Shown here: piece by piece, positions 8,544-17,300 of the stretch
Numbering within the stretch: the stretch's first letter is position 1
How the letters are laid out: each line of letters opens with the position of its first letter
Assembly: GCF_000011645.1 (NCBI RefSeq)
Contig: NC_006270.3
Coordinates: 3,556,501-3,620,500, forward strand
Direction of reading: 5' to 3'
DNA: 64,000 nt
Source: Bacillus licheniformis DSM 13 = ATCC 14580
Lineage (GTDB): Bacteria > Bacillota > Bacilli > Bacillales > Bacillaceae
Translations under genes and position numbers: made by a program
The notes under the pieces: model-generated
The model's database searches: none
What the model saw: the letters and a program-made list of their open reading frames with translations, nothing else
What the model was told of the DNA's origin: nothing

Positions 8544-9187
8544 ACTTTCTCCACCCCAAGAATGTGAAGGAGGTCGCTCATTTGCTGAAGCATAAAATCA
8601 GGCTCGTGTTTGGCCAGGCTTTCTTCTCCCTTAATCGTCCATGCAACGCCTGCTGTTTTCGTTCCAGCATTCTTCCCGGCTAAAATATCGTGGTAATTAT
8701 CACCGATCATAATGGCTTCTTCCGGACGGCTGCCAAGCTTGGAAAGGGCGAGCAAAACAGGCTCGGGGTCAGGCTTCGGCCGCTCGACGTCATCCAGCGT
8801 CACAACCGTCTCGAAAAAGGCATCAAGCCCAGTCAGTTTAAGCCCCATGATGACGGTGTCCCGCAGCTTTGTCGTGACGATGCCGAGCTTATAGCCTTCT
8901 TCCGCAAGGCGTTCAAGCGTCTCGTAAACCGTCTCATACTCGGTTACCAGTTCATCATGCATCTGATGATTAAATGTCCGGTACATGGTGATCATTTCTT
9001 CAGCCTTATCCTTTTGAATGCTTGAGAACGTTTCATAAAGGGAAGGTCCGATGAAAGCAAGAACATCCTCCCGTTTATAGCGTCCCGGTGCATAATGATC
9101 GAGCGTATGCAAAAATGAGGCGATAATCAGCTCATTTGTATTGATGAGCGTTCCATCCAAATCAAATAAAACCGTATTAACTTTCAT
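8540..9187 (-). CDS. ppaX: PpaX, pyrophosphatase of the HAD family
   Basis: 215-aa HAD hydrolase. In B. subtilis PpaX hydrolyses the pyrophosphate released when HprK/P uses it or makes it during HPr-Ser dephosphorylation. HAD motifs are complete: nucleophile DLDGTL at residues 9-14, motif II threonine in IVTTKLR, Lys in ERPKPDPEPV, and acidic motif IV in MIGDNYHDI. It overlaps yvoD by 11 bp and is followed by yvoF. Its presence in the hprK operon supports the specific call. Confidence 0.93.
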   Translation of the reverse strand: MKVNTVLFDLDGTLINTNELIIASFLHTLDHYAPGRYKREDVLAFIGPSLYETFSSIQKDKAEEMITMYRTFNHQMHDELVTEYETVYETLERLAEEGYKLGIVTTKLRDTVIMGLKLTGLDAFFETVVTLDDVERPKPDPEPVLLALSKLGSRPEEAIMIGDNYHDILAGKNAGTKTAGVAWTIKGEESLAKHEPDFMLQQMSDLLHILGVEKV

Positions 9188-10124
9188 ACAAAGCTTCCTT
9201 TCTGCGAACGGAATAACCCGGCTTTCTCCAGAAGCGCGAAATCGCGATCGTCAGCAGAACCGCGGTCGCAAGCCTGATCAACAAAAGAGGCCAGACCGGA
9301 ATGCCGAGCGGGATAAATACCAATGTATCTTCAACAACCGCGTGGCAGGCGACGAGAAAAATAAAAGCAAGCGTGACATCCCTTTTGCTGACGCCGTCTT
9401 CTTCGACCGCTTTGATCATAACGCCGGCCCCGTATGCAAGGCCGATCGTCAGCCCGGCAACCATTGTCATTGAGGTGTTCTCTTTCATTCCAAGCATTCT
9501 CGTTATCGGTGCAAACCACTTTGAAAAAGCATTCAGCCAGCCGAGGTCTCTCATATATTGAATGATGATCATCAGCGGTATTACGATGGCTGCAAGCTGA
9601 AGGACACCAAGACCCGCCTTGGTCACGGCTTCTAGCGCAATGTCAAACCAGCCGGAAGGAGCGGCGCTTTTCGCTGAGATTAAGCCGTATTTGGCCGCAT
9701 CCTGCCCGCCATGCCAGACAAGGTTGATGATAATGGCCGAAAAAACAGCGAGACCGATGCGCACGAGCAAAATCAGCCATATTTTGATTCCGACCCTTGA
9801 AGCAACAGTCGACTCGATAATCAAGTTGTGGCAAAACGACAGCATAACCGCTAAAATAAACACTTCTTTAACGGTCAAATCAAGCGTTAAAATTCCCGCA
9901 ATTCCGGCATACAAGTTCAGCATGTTGCCGAGCACAAGCGGTATCGCCGCTTCCCCTGACAACCCGAAAATCCCCATCGCCGGCGTGATCAGTTTGATCA
10001 ACCAGTCCATCACCGGTGTATGCTGAAGAAGGCTGACAATCAGCGTGACAGGAAAAATCACTTTTCCAAGCGTCCACGTTGTTTTCAGCCCCGCCACAGC
10101 GCCGGCTTTTAAAGTTCCCTTCAT
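9177..10124 (-). CDS. yvoD: YvoD, membrane protein with nucleoside-recognition (Gate) domains
   Basis: 315-aa polytopic membrane protein with about 7-9 hydrophobic segments and two Gate-like segments (first around residues 15-120, second around 170-300), an arrangement like the SpmA/SpmB proteins. Pieces such as LVLGNMLNLYAGIAGIL and GLAYGAGVMIKAVEEDG are seen. The transported substrate is unknown. It is cotranscribed with hprK, lgt and ppaX, with 25 bp between it and lgt. Confidence 0.8.
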   Translation of the reverse strand: MKGTLKAGAVAGLKTTWTLGKVIFPVTLIVSLLQHTPVMDWLIKLITPAMGIFGLSGEAAIPLVLGNMLNLYAGIAGILTLDLTVKEVFILAVMLSFCHNLIIESTVASRVGIKIWLILLVRIGLAVFSAIIINLVWHGGQDAAKYGLISAKSAAPSGWFDIALEAVTKAGLGVLQLAAIVIPLMIIIQYMRDLGWLNAFSKWFAPITRMLGMKENTSMTMVAGLTIGLAYGAGVMIKAVEEDGVSKRDVTLAFIFLVACHAVVEDTLVFIPLGIPVWPLLLIRLATAVLLTIAISRFWRKPGYSVRRKEALYES

Positions 10125-10149
10125 TGTTGTCCTCCCCTTAGTAAAGTCG

Positions 10150-10962
10150 CTACATCTCCTGATACCGTTTAATCTCTCTGCCTTTGAAACGTCTGTAGGC
10201 TATCAGCGCAGCTGCACAGAGGATCAGTACGATCGAAATAACCTGTGCGATGCGAAGATTCTCCGTCAGCATCAGACTGTCCGTTCTAAGGCCTTCGATA
10301 AAGTAGCGTCCCATCGAATACCAAATAACGTAGATTAAGAACAGTTCGCCTCTCTTTAAATTCGCTTTTCTTAAAAGAAGCAGAACAACGACTCCCGTAA
10401 AGCTCCACAGCGATTCATACAAAAAGGTAGGCTGGTAGTATTGTCCGTCAATATACATTTGATTGATGATAAAATCAGGCAGGTGGAGGTTTTCTAAAAA
10501 CGCTCTTGAGACCGCCTCACCGTGCGCTTCCTGGTTCATAAAGTTTCCCCAGCGTCCGATCGCCTGACCAAGCAGAATGCTTGGAGCAGCGATATCAGCC
10601 AGCTTCCAAAACGAAAGCCCCTTGACTTTCGCATAAATGATTCCCGTCAGCACGGCGCCGATCAGTCCGCCATGAATCGCAAGGCCGCCGTTCCATATTT
10701 GAATAATCTGGTCAGGATGTTCACTGTAATAACCCCATTGAAAAATGACATAATATGCTCTTGCACATAAAATGGCAATCGGAATCGCAAAAAGCACCAA
10801 ATCGACAAAGGTGTCTTTATGCAGTCCCCTCCGTTCGCCTTCCCTGACTGCCAGCCACAAACCGAGCAAAGCGCCAAGGCCGATGATAATACCGTACCAA
10901 TGGACAGCGATCGGCCCCAGTTGAAAAGCAATCGGATTTAATGGTTCAATCGTTTCATTCAT
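10150..10962 (-). CDS. lgt: Lgt, prolipoprotein diacylglyceryl transferase
   Basis: 270-aa integral membrane enzyme with about seven membrane segments. It transfers diacylglycerol from phosphatidylglycerol to the lipobox Cys of prolipoproteins. The family signature GRWGNFMNQEAHG is at residues about 135-147, and the conserved HGGLIGAVLTG lies just before it. It would act on lipoproteins such as the cytochrome c-551 encoded at 35427-35753. It is second in the hprK operon. Confidence 0.96.
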   Translation of the reverse strand: MNETIEPLNPIAFQLGPIAVHWYGIIIGLGALLGLWLAVREGERRGLHKDTFVDLVLFAIPIAILCARAYYVIFQWGYYSEHPDQIIQIWNGGLAIHGGLIGAVLTGIIYAKVKGLSFWKLADIAAPSILLGQAIGRWGNFMNQEAHGEAVSRAFLENLHLPDFIINQMYIDGQYYQPTFLYESLWSFTGVVVLLLLRKANLKRGELFLIYVIWYSMGRYFIEGLRTDSLMLTENLRIAQVISIVLILCAAALIAYRRFKGREIKRYQEM

Positions 10963-10973
10963 ATTGTCAGCTC

Positions 10974-11906
10974 CTATTCTTCAAGCTCACCATCTTCAAT
11001 TACATCCGCAAGCTTATGGGTAAATTGCTCCGCGGCATTCAGCCCCATTCTCTTCAGTCTGAAGTTCATTGCGGCCACTTCGATGATGACGGCAAGGTTT
11101 CTTCCCGGACGAACCGGAATTGTCAGCTTTGGAACGTCTGTATCAATAATTTTCATTGTTTCTTCTTCAAGCCCTAAGCGGTCGTACTGCTTTCCTTGCT
11201 CCCAAAGCTCCAGGCTCATGACAAGGGTAATTCGTTTAAAGCTTCTGACCGCCCCCGCGCCAAATAACGTCATGACATTGATAATGCCAAGACCTCTGAT
11301 TTCCAGGAGATGCTCAATTAATTCAGGCGCGCTTCCGATCAATGTATCCTGGTCTTCCTGTCTGATCTCAACGCAGTCATCCGCCACAAGGCGATGGCCT
11401 CTTTTGACAAGCTCCAAAGCCGTTTCGCTTTTTCCAACCCCGCTCTTTCCGATAATGAGCACCCCGACGCCGTAAACGTCGACGAGGACGCCGTGAATCG
11501 CAGTTGTCGGAGCCAGCTGGCTTTCAAGAAAATTCGTCAGACGGCTCGTCAGGCGCGTCGTCTTTAATGGGGAACGAAGCACAGGCACGCCGTTTTCTTC
11601 GGATGCCTCCACGAGTTCAGGCGGAATCGGCAAATCACGGGAAAGGATGATAGCCGGTGTAATTTCCGTGCATAACGACAGCATCCGCTGCTTTTTTTCC
11701 TCCTCTGGAAGCTTTTCAAAAAAGGTAATCTCAGTCTTCCCCAGCAGCTGAACCCTCTCTTTTGGATAGTATGTAAAATAACCAGCCATTTCAAGGCCCG
11801 GTCTTGATAAATCGCTCATCGTAATCGGGCGGTTGATCCCTTCTTCTCCGCTGATGAGCTCAAGCTTAAATTTATCCATCACATCTTTTGTTCGAACTTT
11901 CGGCAC
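10974..11906 (-). CDS. hprK: HprK/P, HPr(Ser) kinase/phosphorylase
   Basis: 310-aa bifunctional sensor that phosphorylates or dephosphorylates Ser46 of HPr and Crh, controlling CcpA-dependent carbon catabolite repression. The Walker A loop GKSGVGKS lies around residues 152-159, followed by VADDCVEI. The HprK signature EIRGLGIINV is around residue 200 and the C-terminal IPVRPGRNLAVIIE is present. The GTG start (MPKVRTKD) has GAGGAGGGTG upstream. It is the first gene of a five-gene operon ending at 8011-8042. Confidence 0.97.
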   Translation of the reverse strand: MPKVRTKDVMDKFKLELISGEEGINRPITMSDLSRPGLEMAGYFTYYPKERVQLLGKTEITFFEKLPEEEKKQRMLSLCTEITPAIILSRDLPIPPELVEASEENGVPVLRSPLKTTRLTSRLTNFLESQLAPTTAIHGVLVDVYGVGVLIIGKSGVGKSETALELVKRGHRLVADDCVEIRQEDQDTLIGSAPELIEHLLEIRGLGIINVMTLFGAGAVRSFKRITLVMSLELWEQGKQYDRLGLEEETMKIIDTDVPKLTIPVRPGRNLAVIIEVAAMNFRLKRMGLNAAEQFTHKLADVIEDGELEE

Positions 11907-12010
11907 GATTGATGCACCCTCCTCTTCTCAGATGAAGAACTAGACATTCAGCTTTATTCTATCACTTTCAAAATGAACCTAAAACATTTTTTGAAAATGG
12001 CCCCCTTGAC

Positions 12011-12023
12011 ACTTCGATGAAGT
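12011..12023. promoter_or_regulatory. Inverted repeat ACTTCGATGAAGT upstream of the MarR gene (possible autoregulatory operator)
   Basis: ACTTC-GAT-GAAGT is a perfect 5+5 palindrome that begins at the last base of a TTGACA (12006-12011), 66 bp before the marR-type gene. The half-site ACTTCGA recurs upstream of the adjacent MFS gene. An operator role is inferred. Confidence 0.5.
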
Positions 12024-12088
12024 GCTTTCTTTCAAAGCGAAAAATCAGTAGTATGTAAAGAGGAACGCGAAAAGGAAGTGAAGAACCG

Positions 12089-12568
12089 TTGAAATACAAT
12101 ATTCATGATACAACCGTGCTGAACGAAGACATTTTGACACCGGAAGAAAAAGAGACATGGGTTCTTTATATGAAAGTACTGACTGCTGCCGGCTTGGGGG
12201 ATGTCTCCGAATGGATGAAGCTCGATCTCAGCATGCCGCAAATGAAGGTTTTAATGCTTCTGAACAACCACGGCACACTGAAAGTCTCAGAAATCGCCGA
12301 AAAAATGGGAGCTTCCCTTTCGAATATGACCGGACTGCTCAGCCGCCTTGAACAGGCGAACTTTATCAAAAGAACACATTCCGAGCAAGACCGGCGAACG
12401 ATTGTGGTTGAATTAACCGAAGATGCGAAGGGGATTTTTCGGAGCCTTTACAAAAAAGGGCATGAAAAGCTCAAAAGAGCGCTTCAGAAGCTGAATGAAC
12501 AGGAAAAAAACAAAGTGAATGAAGGCCTTACAATTCTTGAAAAAGCGTTAAAAGCCGATGATGAATAG
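12089..12568 (+). CDS. MarR-family transcriptional regulator
   Basis: 159 aa starting with TTG (MKYNIHD), preceded by AAAGGAAGTGAAG. The winged-helix MarR fold is evident: MPQMKVLMLLNNHGTLKVSEIAEKMG (helices 2-3), recognition helix SLSNMTGLLSRLEQANFIKR, and the wing with HSEQDRRTIVVELTEDAK, which includes the conserved D-R-R. Coiled helices follow to the C terminus. It probably represses the downstream transporter and itself. In B. subtilis a MarR/MFS pair (yvmB/yvmA) sits in the same general area, but I do not claim orthology. Confidence 0.88.
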   Translation: MKYNIHDTTVLNEDILTPEEKETWVLYMKVLTAAGLGDVSEWMKLDLSMPQMKVLMLLNNHGTLKVSEIAEKMGASLSNMTGLLSRLEQANFIKRTHSEQDRRTIVVELTEDAKGIFRSLYKKGHEKLKRALQKLNEQEKNKVNEGLTILEKALKADDE

Positions 12569-12616
12569 ACAAGCTGCCCGGAAACCGGTGCAGCTTTTTT
12601 TGTTGAAAAATTTCTT

Positions 12617-12690
12617 TTGACAAAACGTGCTTTTTTAAGGATGATAAAAATAATTCATTCAAAGTGAATTATTCATTCGAAGTTAATGAA
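12617..12690 (+). promoter_or_regulatory. Promoter and two operator-like repeats of the MFS gene
   Basis: TTGACA at 12617-12622 is followed, after a slightly long spacer, by TGATAA near 12642. Two palindrome-like sites follow: AATTCA..TGAATT at 12652-12670 and TTCATT..AATGAA at 12672-12690. Read on the minus strand both contain ACTTYGAATGAAT, placed side by side ahead of the ribosome-binding site. This fits repression by the MarR protein encoded just upstream. Confidence 0.55.
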
Positions 12691-12707
12691 AAAGGAGGAT
12701 ACGTGGC

Positions 12708-14267
12708 GTGAACCAAAAGTGGGCTGTATTATTGTTTACGATCGGCGTGTTTATGGCTGCTTTAGACAACGGCATCATTTCAGCGGCACTGACGACAATC
12801 AATGATTCTTTTCAAGTATCCCCCTCATGGGGAGCATGGGGCATCACGCTTTATACGCTCGGTTTGGCAGTCAGCGTTCCGATCGTCGGAAAGCTGTCTG
12901 ACCGGTATGGACGCAAAAAGCTGTTTATCATCGAAGTCTTGCTGTTTGGCGCCGGTTCGCTGCTCGTTGCATTGAGCCAAAACTTCCCGATGTTCTTGTT
13001 GGCGAGGCTGATTCAATCGCTTGGCGGAGGCGGAATCTTTATTATCGGGAGCTCGCATATTCTCACTGCGCTGCCTAAAGAAAAACAGGGAACCGCCTTG
13101 GGGCTTTTAGGTGCGATGAACGGAATCGCGGCAGTGCTCGGTCCGAATATCGGCAGCTTTATTTTGGATATGACCGGAAGCTGGCACTGGCTGTTTTTGA
13201 TCAACCTTCCGATTGCCGCAGCACTGATCATCCTCAGCGTTCCATTGATGAAGGAGACAAAAGGCGGAACACGAAAACCCCTAGATCTGGCCGGAACTGT
13301 GATATTGTCTCTTGCGATTTTAGCTGTGATGTACGGAATAACGAATATAAACGGACAGCGCCTGTCTGCCGTCTTGTCCGATCCAAAGGTTTACTTTTTT
13401 CTCCTGATCGGCTGCGCGCTGTTTGCGGGACTCATTTTTTACGAAAAGCGCGTAGAGCTGAAGGGAGGCGACCCGATCCTTGCCTACAGTTTATTAAAAA
13501 ACAAGGTGTTTCAATGGACGCTTTTTATCGGATTTTTATCCGGCGGACTCTTGGCAGCCGTTATTTTTATTCCTGCATATGCGGAACAATATTTGCACGT
13601 CGCTCCTGAAAAAGCGGGGTATTGGATGACGCCTCTTGCGCTGGCTTCAGGGATAGGAGCCGGGCTCGGCGGAATGCTCGCCGATCGAAAAGGACCGGTA
13701 AAGGCGGCCCGGCTCTCTGGCGTCATTTCGTTCGCCGGGTTTTTGCTCTTGTCCTCCTGGGTGACAGAGAAGTGGGAATTTGTTTTGGCAAGCATCATCG
13801 CAGGGGTCGGTTTTGGCTTTCTGTTAGGCGCGCCGTTAAATATGCTTGTATCCGAGGCGGCAAAACAGGATTACGGGACAGCGCTCGGTACATTATCGCT
13901 CGTCAGGCAGATGGGGATGACCTTGGCGCCCGCGCTGTATGCAGGATATATAACGGCCGGCTACGAAAATATCGGCACACATATCAAACATAAGCTGAAT
14001 GATGCAGGGATCACTCTGAAGGGGTTTGCAGGCGGTGAGACGGACGTATCAAGGCTGAGCGAATCCCTCAGCCAAATTTCCGACCCAAAAGTAAAAGACA
14101 TCATAAGCGAAGCGATCCATGAAAGTGTGGGAGCGGGGTTTTTTAACCTCTACTTCACAGCCGCCGTCCTTTCACTTGCAGTCATTGCTTCTGTCAGCGT
14201 TTTATCGCTTTATAGGAAAAAACAAACCGACACGGCAAGCCGTCTAAAAAAAGACGTGACAAACTAA
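12708..14267 (+). CDS. MFS drug-efflux transporter, DHA2 (14-TM) type
   Basis: 519 aa. It starts with GTG at 12708, with AAAGGAGGA at 12691-12699. Motif A GKLSDRYGRKK is near residues 61-71, and a drug-antiporter motif C-like stretch GAMNGIAAVLGPNIG is near residues 140-155. The N terminus MAALDNGIISAALTTI is the motif D1 region of DHA2 pumps. Hydrophobic segments are consistent with 14 helices, and a C-terminal extracellular loop precedes the last helix. Export of toxic compounds is the family role; the substrate is unknown. It forms a unit with the MarR gene. Confidence 0.88.
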   Translation: MNQKWAVLLFTIGVFMAALDNGIISAALTTINDSFQVSPSWGAWGITLYTLGLAVSVPIVGKLSDRYGRKKLFIIEVLLFGAGSLLVALSQNFPMFLLARLIQSLGGGGIFIIGSSHILTALPKEKQGTALGLLGAMNGIAAVLGPNIGSFILDMTGSWHWLFLINLPIAAALIILSVPLMKETKGGTRKPLDLAGTVILSLAILAVMYGITNINGQRLSAVLSDPKVYFFLLIGCALFAGLIFYEKRVELKGGDPILAYSLLKNKVFQWTLFIGFLSGGLLAAVIFIPAYAEQYLHVAPEKAGYWMTPLALASGIGAGLGGMLADRKGPVKAARLSGVISFAGFLLLSSWVTEKWEFVLASIIAGVGFGFLLGAPLNMLVSEAAKQDYGTALGTLSLVRQMGMTLAPALYAGYITAGYENIGTHIKHKLNDAGITLKGFAGGETDVSRLSESLSQISDPKVKDIISEAIHESVGAGFFNLYFTAAVLSLAVIASVSVLSLYRKKQTDTASRLKKDVTN

Positions 14268-14305
14268 AAAGCATTTGCTCCCTCTTAGGAAAACAAATGC
14301 TTTTT
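14266..14305. terminator. Bidirectional terminator between the MFS gene and yvnB
   Basis: AAAAAGCATTTG (14266-14277) pairs with CAAATGCTTTTT (14294-14305). It has A- and T-runs on both sides and overlaps the stop codons of both convergent genes. Confidence 0.85.
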
Positions 14306-17300
14306 GCGTTCGCAAAGGAAAACCGCCGCCAGCCACAAGCTGATTTCAGCAATTGGGAGGTTTGTCCCTTTCTTTAAAATCATCCCGGCCGGCGGGGGGC
14401 TCCCCGACAATTGCCTCAGGGCCGAGCCCGCCCCGGCTGTTTGATCTATTAAAAAGGATTTCATGCCATCGTCTTTTGTCGTCAATCTCCACATTTGAGA
14501 CCTGCTGTTGCCGCCGTATTGATCTGAAGCTGCGGCGTACCAGAAATAGGTTGTATTCGGCTGCAAATCTTTCCACGTCACGGAAGCCGTCTTTCCGCTT
14601 TTCACCGTTTTTGCTTTCCCAATTTCCTTGTTCGAAAAGACATTCAGCTCAAAATAATCGGTTTTAACCTTTTTCTTCCTCGGTTTCAGATCCGTTTTAA
14701 TGTTGAACTCGTCCTTCGGGCCAAATTGGTGCGGATCATAAAAGTTATAGTCATCAAGATATGGCGAATACGTTTTGACATGGATCGTGTCATGCTTCGG
14801 ATCCACATGGAGAATTCTTAAATAACCTTGGCCTCCTTCAGGACCGCCCTGATAGTCGGCAAGCATTTGATAAACCTTGCGATCCGGCTTGCCGTCCCCG
14901 TTATCATCAAGCTTGTCGACTTTTAAGTTGGAGCTGTGATAGTGACCGCTCAATACGGCAATCACATTCGGATTCCGCTTGATGATCTGTTCAAATATTT
15001 TCTCCCCGATTGGACTTCTGCTTCCGCTGACAAGCAAAAACTCGTGAAATGCCAAAATCGCTTTTCGATCGGGATGGCGTTTCAGAACATCATCTATCCA
15101 CTGCAGTTCTTTTTTTCCGATTCCCCACCCCATCGACACCATGATATAGTCGTTGCCCCCGCTGGAAATGAGGTCGTAATGCCCTTTGTTATTCTGATAA
15201 GACCCGCCGTAATGCGGTTTTTGTTTAAAACGCCTCTCCCCGAAGTACCTGCCGAATTTCAAATATGACCGGTCTTTATGGCTGACATCGTGATTGCCCG
15301 CCAGCACGCCGTATGGAACTTGATTGTCGTCGAGAACTTTCATGAACTGGTCGGCGCGCTTCCATTGCAGCGGCTGATCCGCTTCATCCACAAGATCCCC
15401 CGTATGAAAGACGTACTGAATGTTCAGCTTGTCCTTTTGTTCCGCGATCCACTTGACCTGACGTTCAAAAATGTGCGGATAGCTTTCCGAATAATATTGC
15501 GTATCAGACATCCACACAAATGTATAGTCATTTTGCGAAAGCTGAATTTGATCCTGAATGATGATGCTCGCCTTGGATTGGCGGATATAATCGGCGGCTT
15601 TTATGCTTCCTTTGAGGGTAAAAGGTTTGCCATCCTTTGCAACATGGAATGCAAGCGTCTCCCACCTCTTGCTGGCCCAGTTCCAGGCGAACATGGAGAC
15701 TTTTCTGCCGGGAAGCGAACTCCCGCGCCACAGCACTTCCACCTTGTCGTTCGGCCCCGTATTTTCATCCACTTTTACATCAAAGCGATGGTACGGAAAC
15801 TTTGTTGTTGATGAGGTTTCAAAACCTTTTCCGTCAAGTGCGGACATGCCGCTGCGCTCTTCTTTTGTCAGCGCCTTTTCCCCCCTGACCGCAAAGCTTT
15901 GCGGAGGTTCCGTCCCGCTTTCGTTCGCTGACACATCAACATGCTCTTCGTCTTTTACTGTGTACTGAAATCCCTGATGGAATGACACTTTCATCTTATC
16001 TTTTGTCGGGTCCTTGACGCGGACGGCGAGCTTAGCATGTGTGCTGCCGGGTGTATTTTTGACCCGAGCGGGCTTGTCCGGCTTTTCCTCTTTAATGTAA
16101 AATGCCTTTTTTACGATTGACAGGTTGCCGGCGCTGTCCTCCGCTTTTATTTTCAACTCGTGCTTTCCCGCATCCAGGCGGGCAGAAGATACGAGATAGG
16201 GAAGCGCAATCTTTTTGCCGTCAAGAAAGGCTTTTATGCTTTTCATCCCGCTCCATTTATCGTGTGCGGCCGCATTGATCTCAAACGACCCTTTATACGT
16301 CCTGCCGTCTTTTAATGACGTTTTGATCTCAGGACCTGTGTTATCGACCGTTACCCTGCGGATGAGCCTTTCTTCGCCATTCTCCGCTTCAACGATGTGC
16401 TGCCCTTCGTTCCAGGCGCGTGTATGCCATTGACTCGCAAGCGATGCAAACTTGGCTTCCGGAATCGTAAAACGGAATTCATACCATTCATGCGCCCCAG
16501 GGCCGTCACCGGCCGGAAGCTCGGCTTTCGGATCGTCGTATCGCTCATCGCGGATGATGGTCCCATCCGCGAGTATGAGGCGGGGGTTCTTGAGGACAAA
16601 ATCATCCCTGTTTTCTTCTGCAGTTTGTTCAAATGGTGTTGATTTCGTGCCTGAACGAACTTTAATCGAAAACGGCTTTCCTTTTTTAAATTCATCCGGA
16701 GAAACCGGGACCGTAATTGTCGCATACCGGCGGCGCGAATCGTCAAAAACTTTTTGAACTCTCCTGCCGATCGTTACAGCATTTTTAAAATACAGATTCG
16801 TTTGATTGACATCGAAAGCAAAGTAGGCTTTTTTTTCAAGCGCCGGTTCACCTTCTTTTTGTTCAATCCCGTCAATACGAATTGTCGTTTCAGAAGGCGG
16901 CTTTTCTGATGTGGCTTTCAACAGCATTTTTCCGGAAACGGTTCCGCCTTCGCTTACATTCAGCCTGAGTCCCTTCAAAATGCGCTGTTCGAGCGGTATC
17001 GTTTTCTTTTCAGTCGACGAAACATTTGATCCATCACCGGCCCGCATATAGTACTCCACTTTTTCTTTGCCAATGAGTTCGGCAAAATAGATATTGTGGC
17101 GGTACAGGCCGTCATTGCGGCTTTTTTCAACACGGACTTCGGTAAACCGCTCATCATCATTCATGCGGTAGAAAAACTGCGCCTGCTTCACTTGCCGATT
17201 GTCTTTCATATCAGCTAAGAGCTGGATCGTTTCACCCGGTTTTACAGCTTGATGATCCGTCATATCATGGATCTCCGGCTTTTCTCTGTCCGGCATAACC

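Noticed and set aside
15278..15811. Plus-strand open frames opposite the yvnB phosphoesterase domain
   Set aside because: yvnB on the minus strand has conserved metal ligands here; the opposite frames have no start signals.
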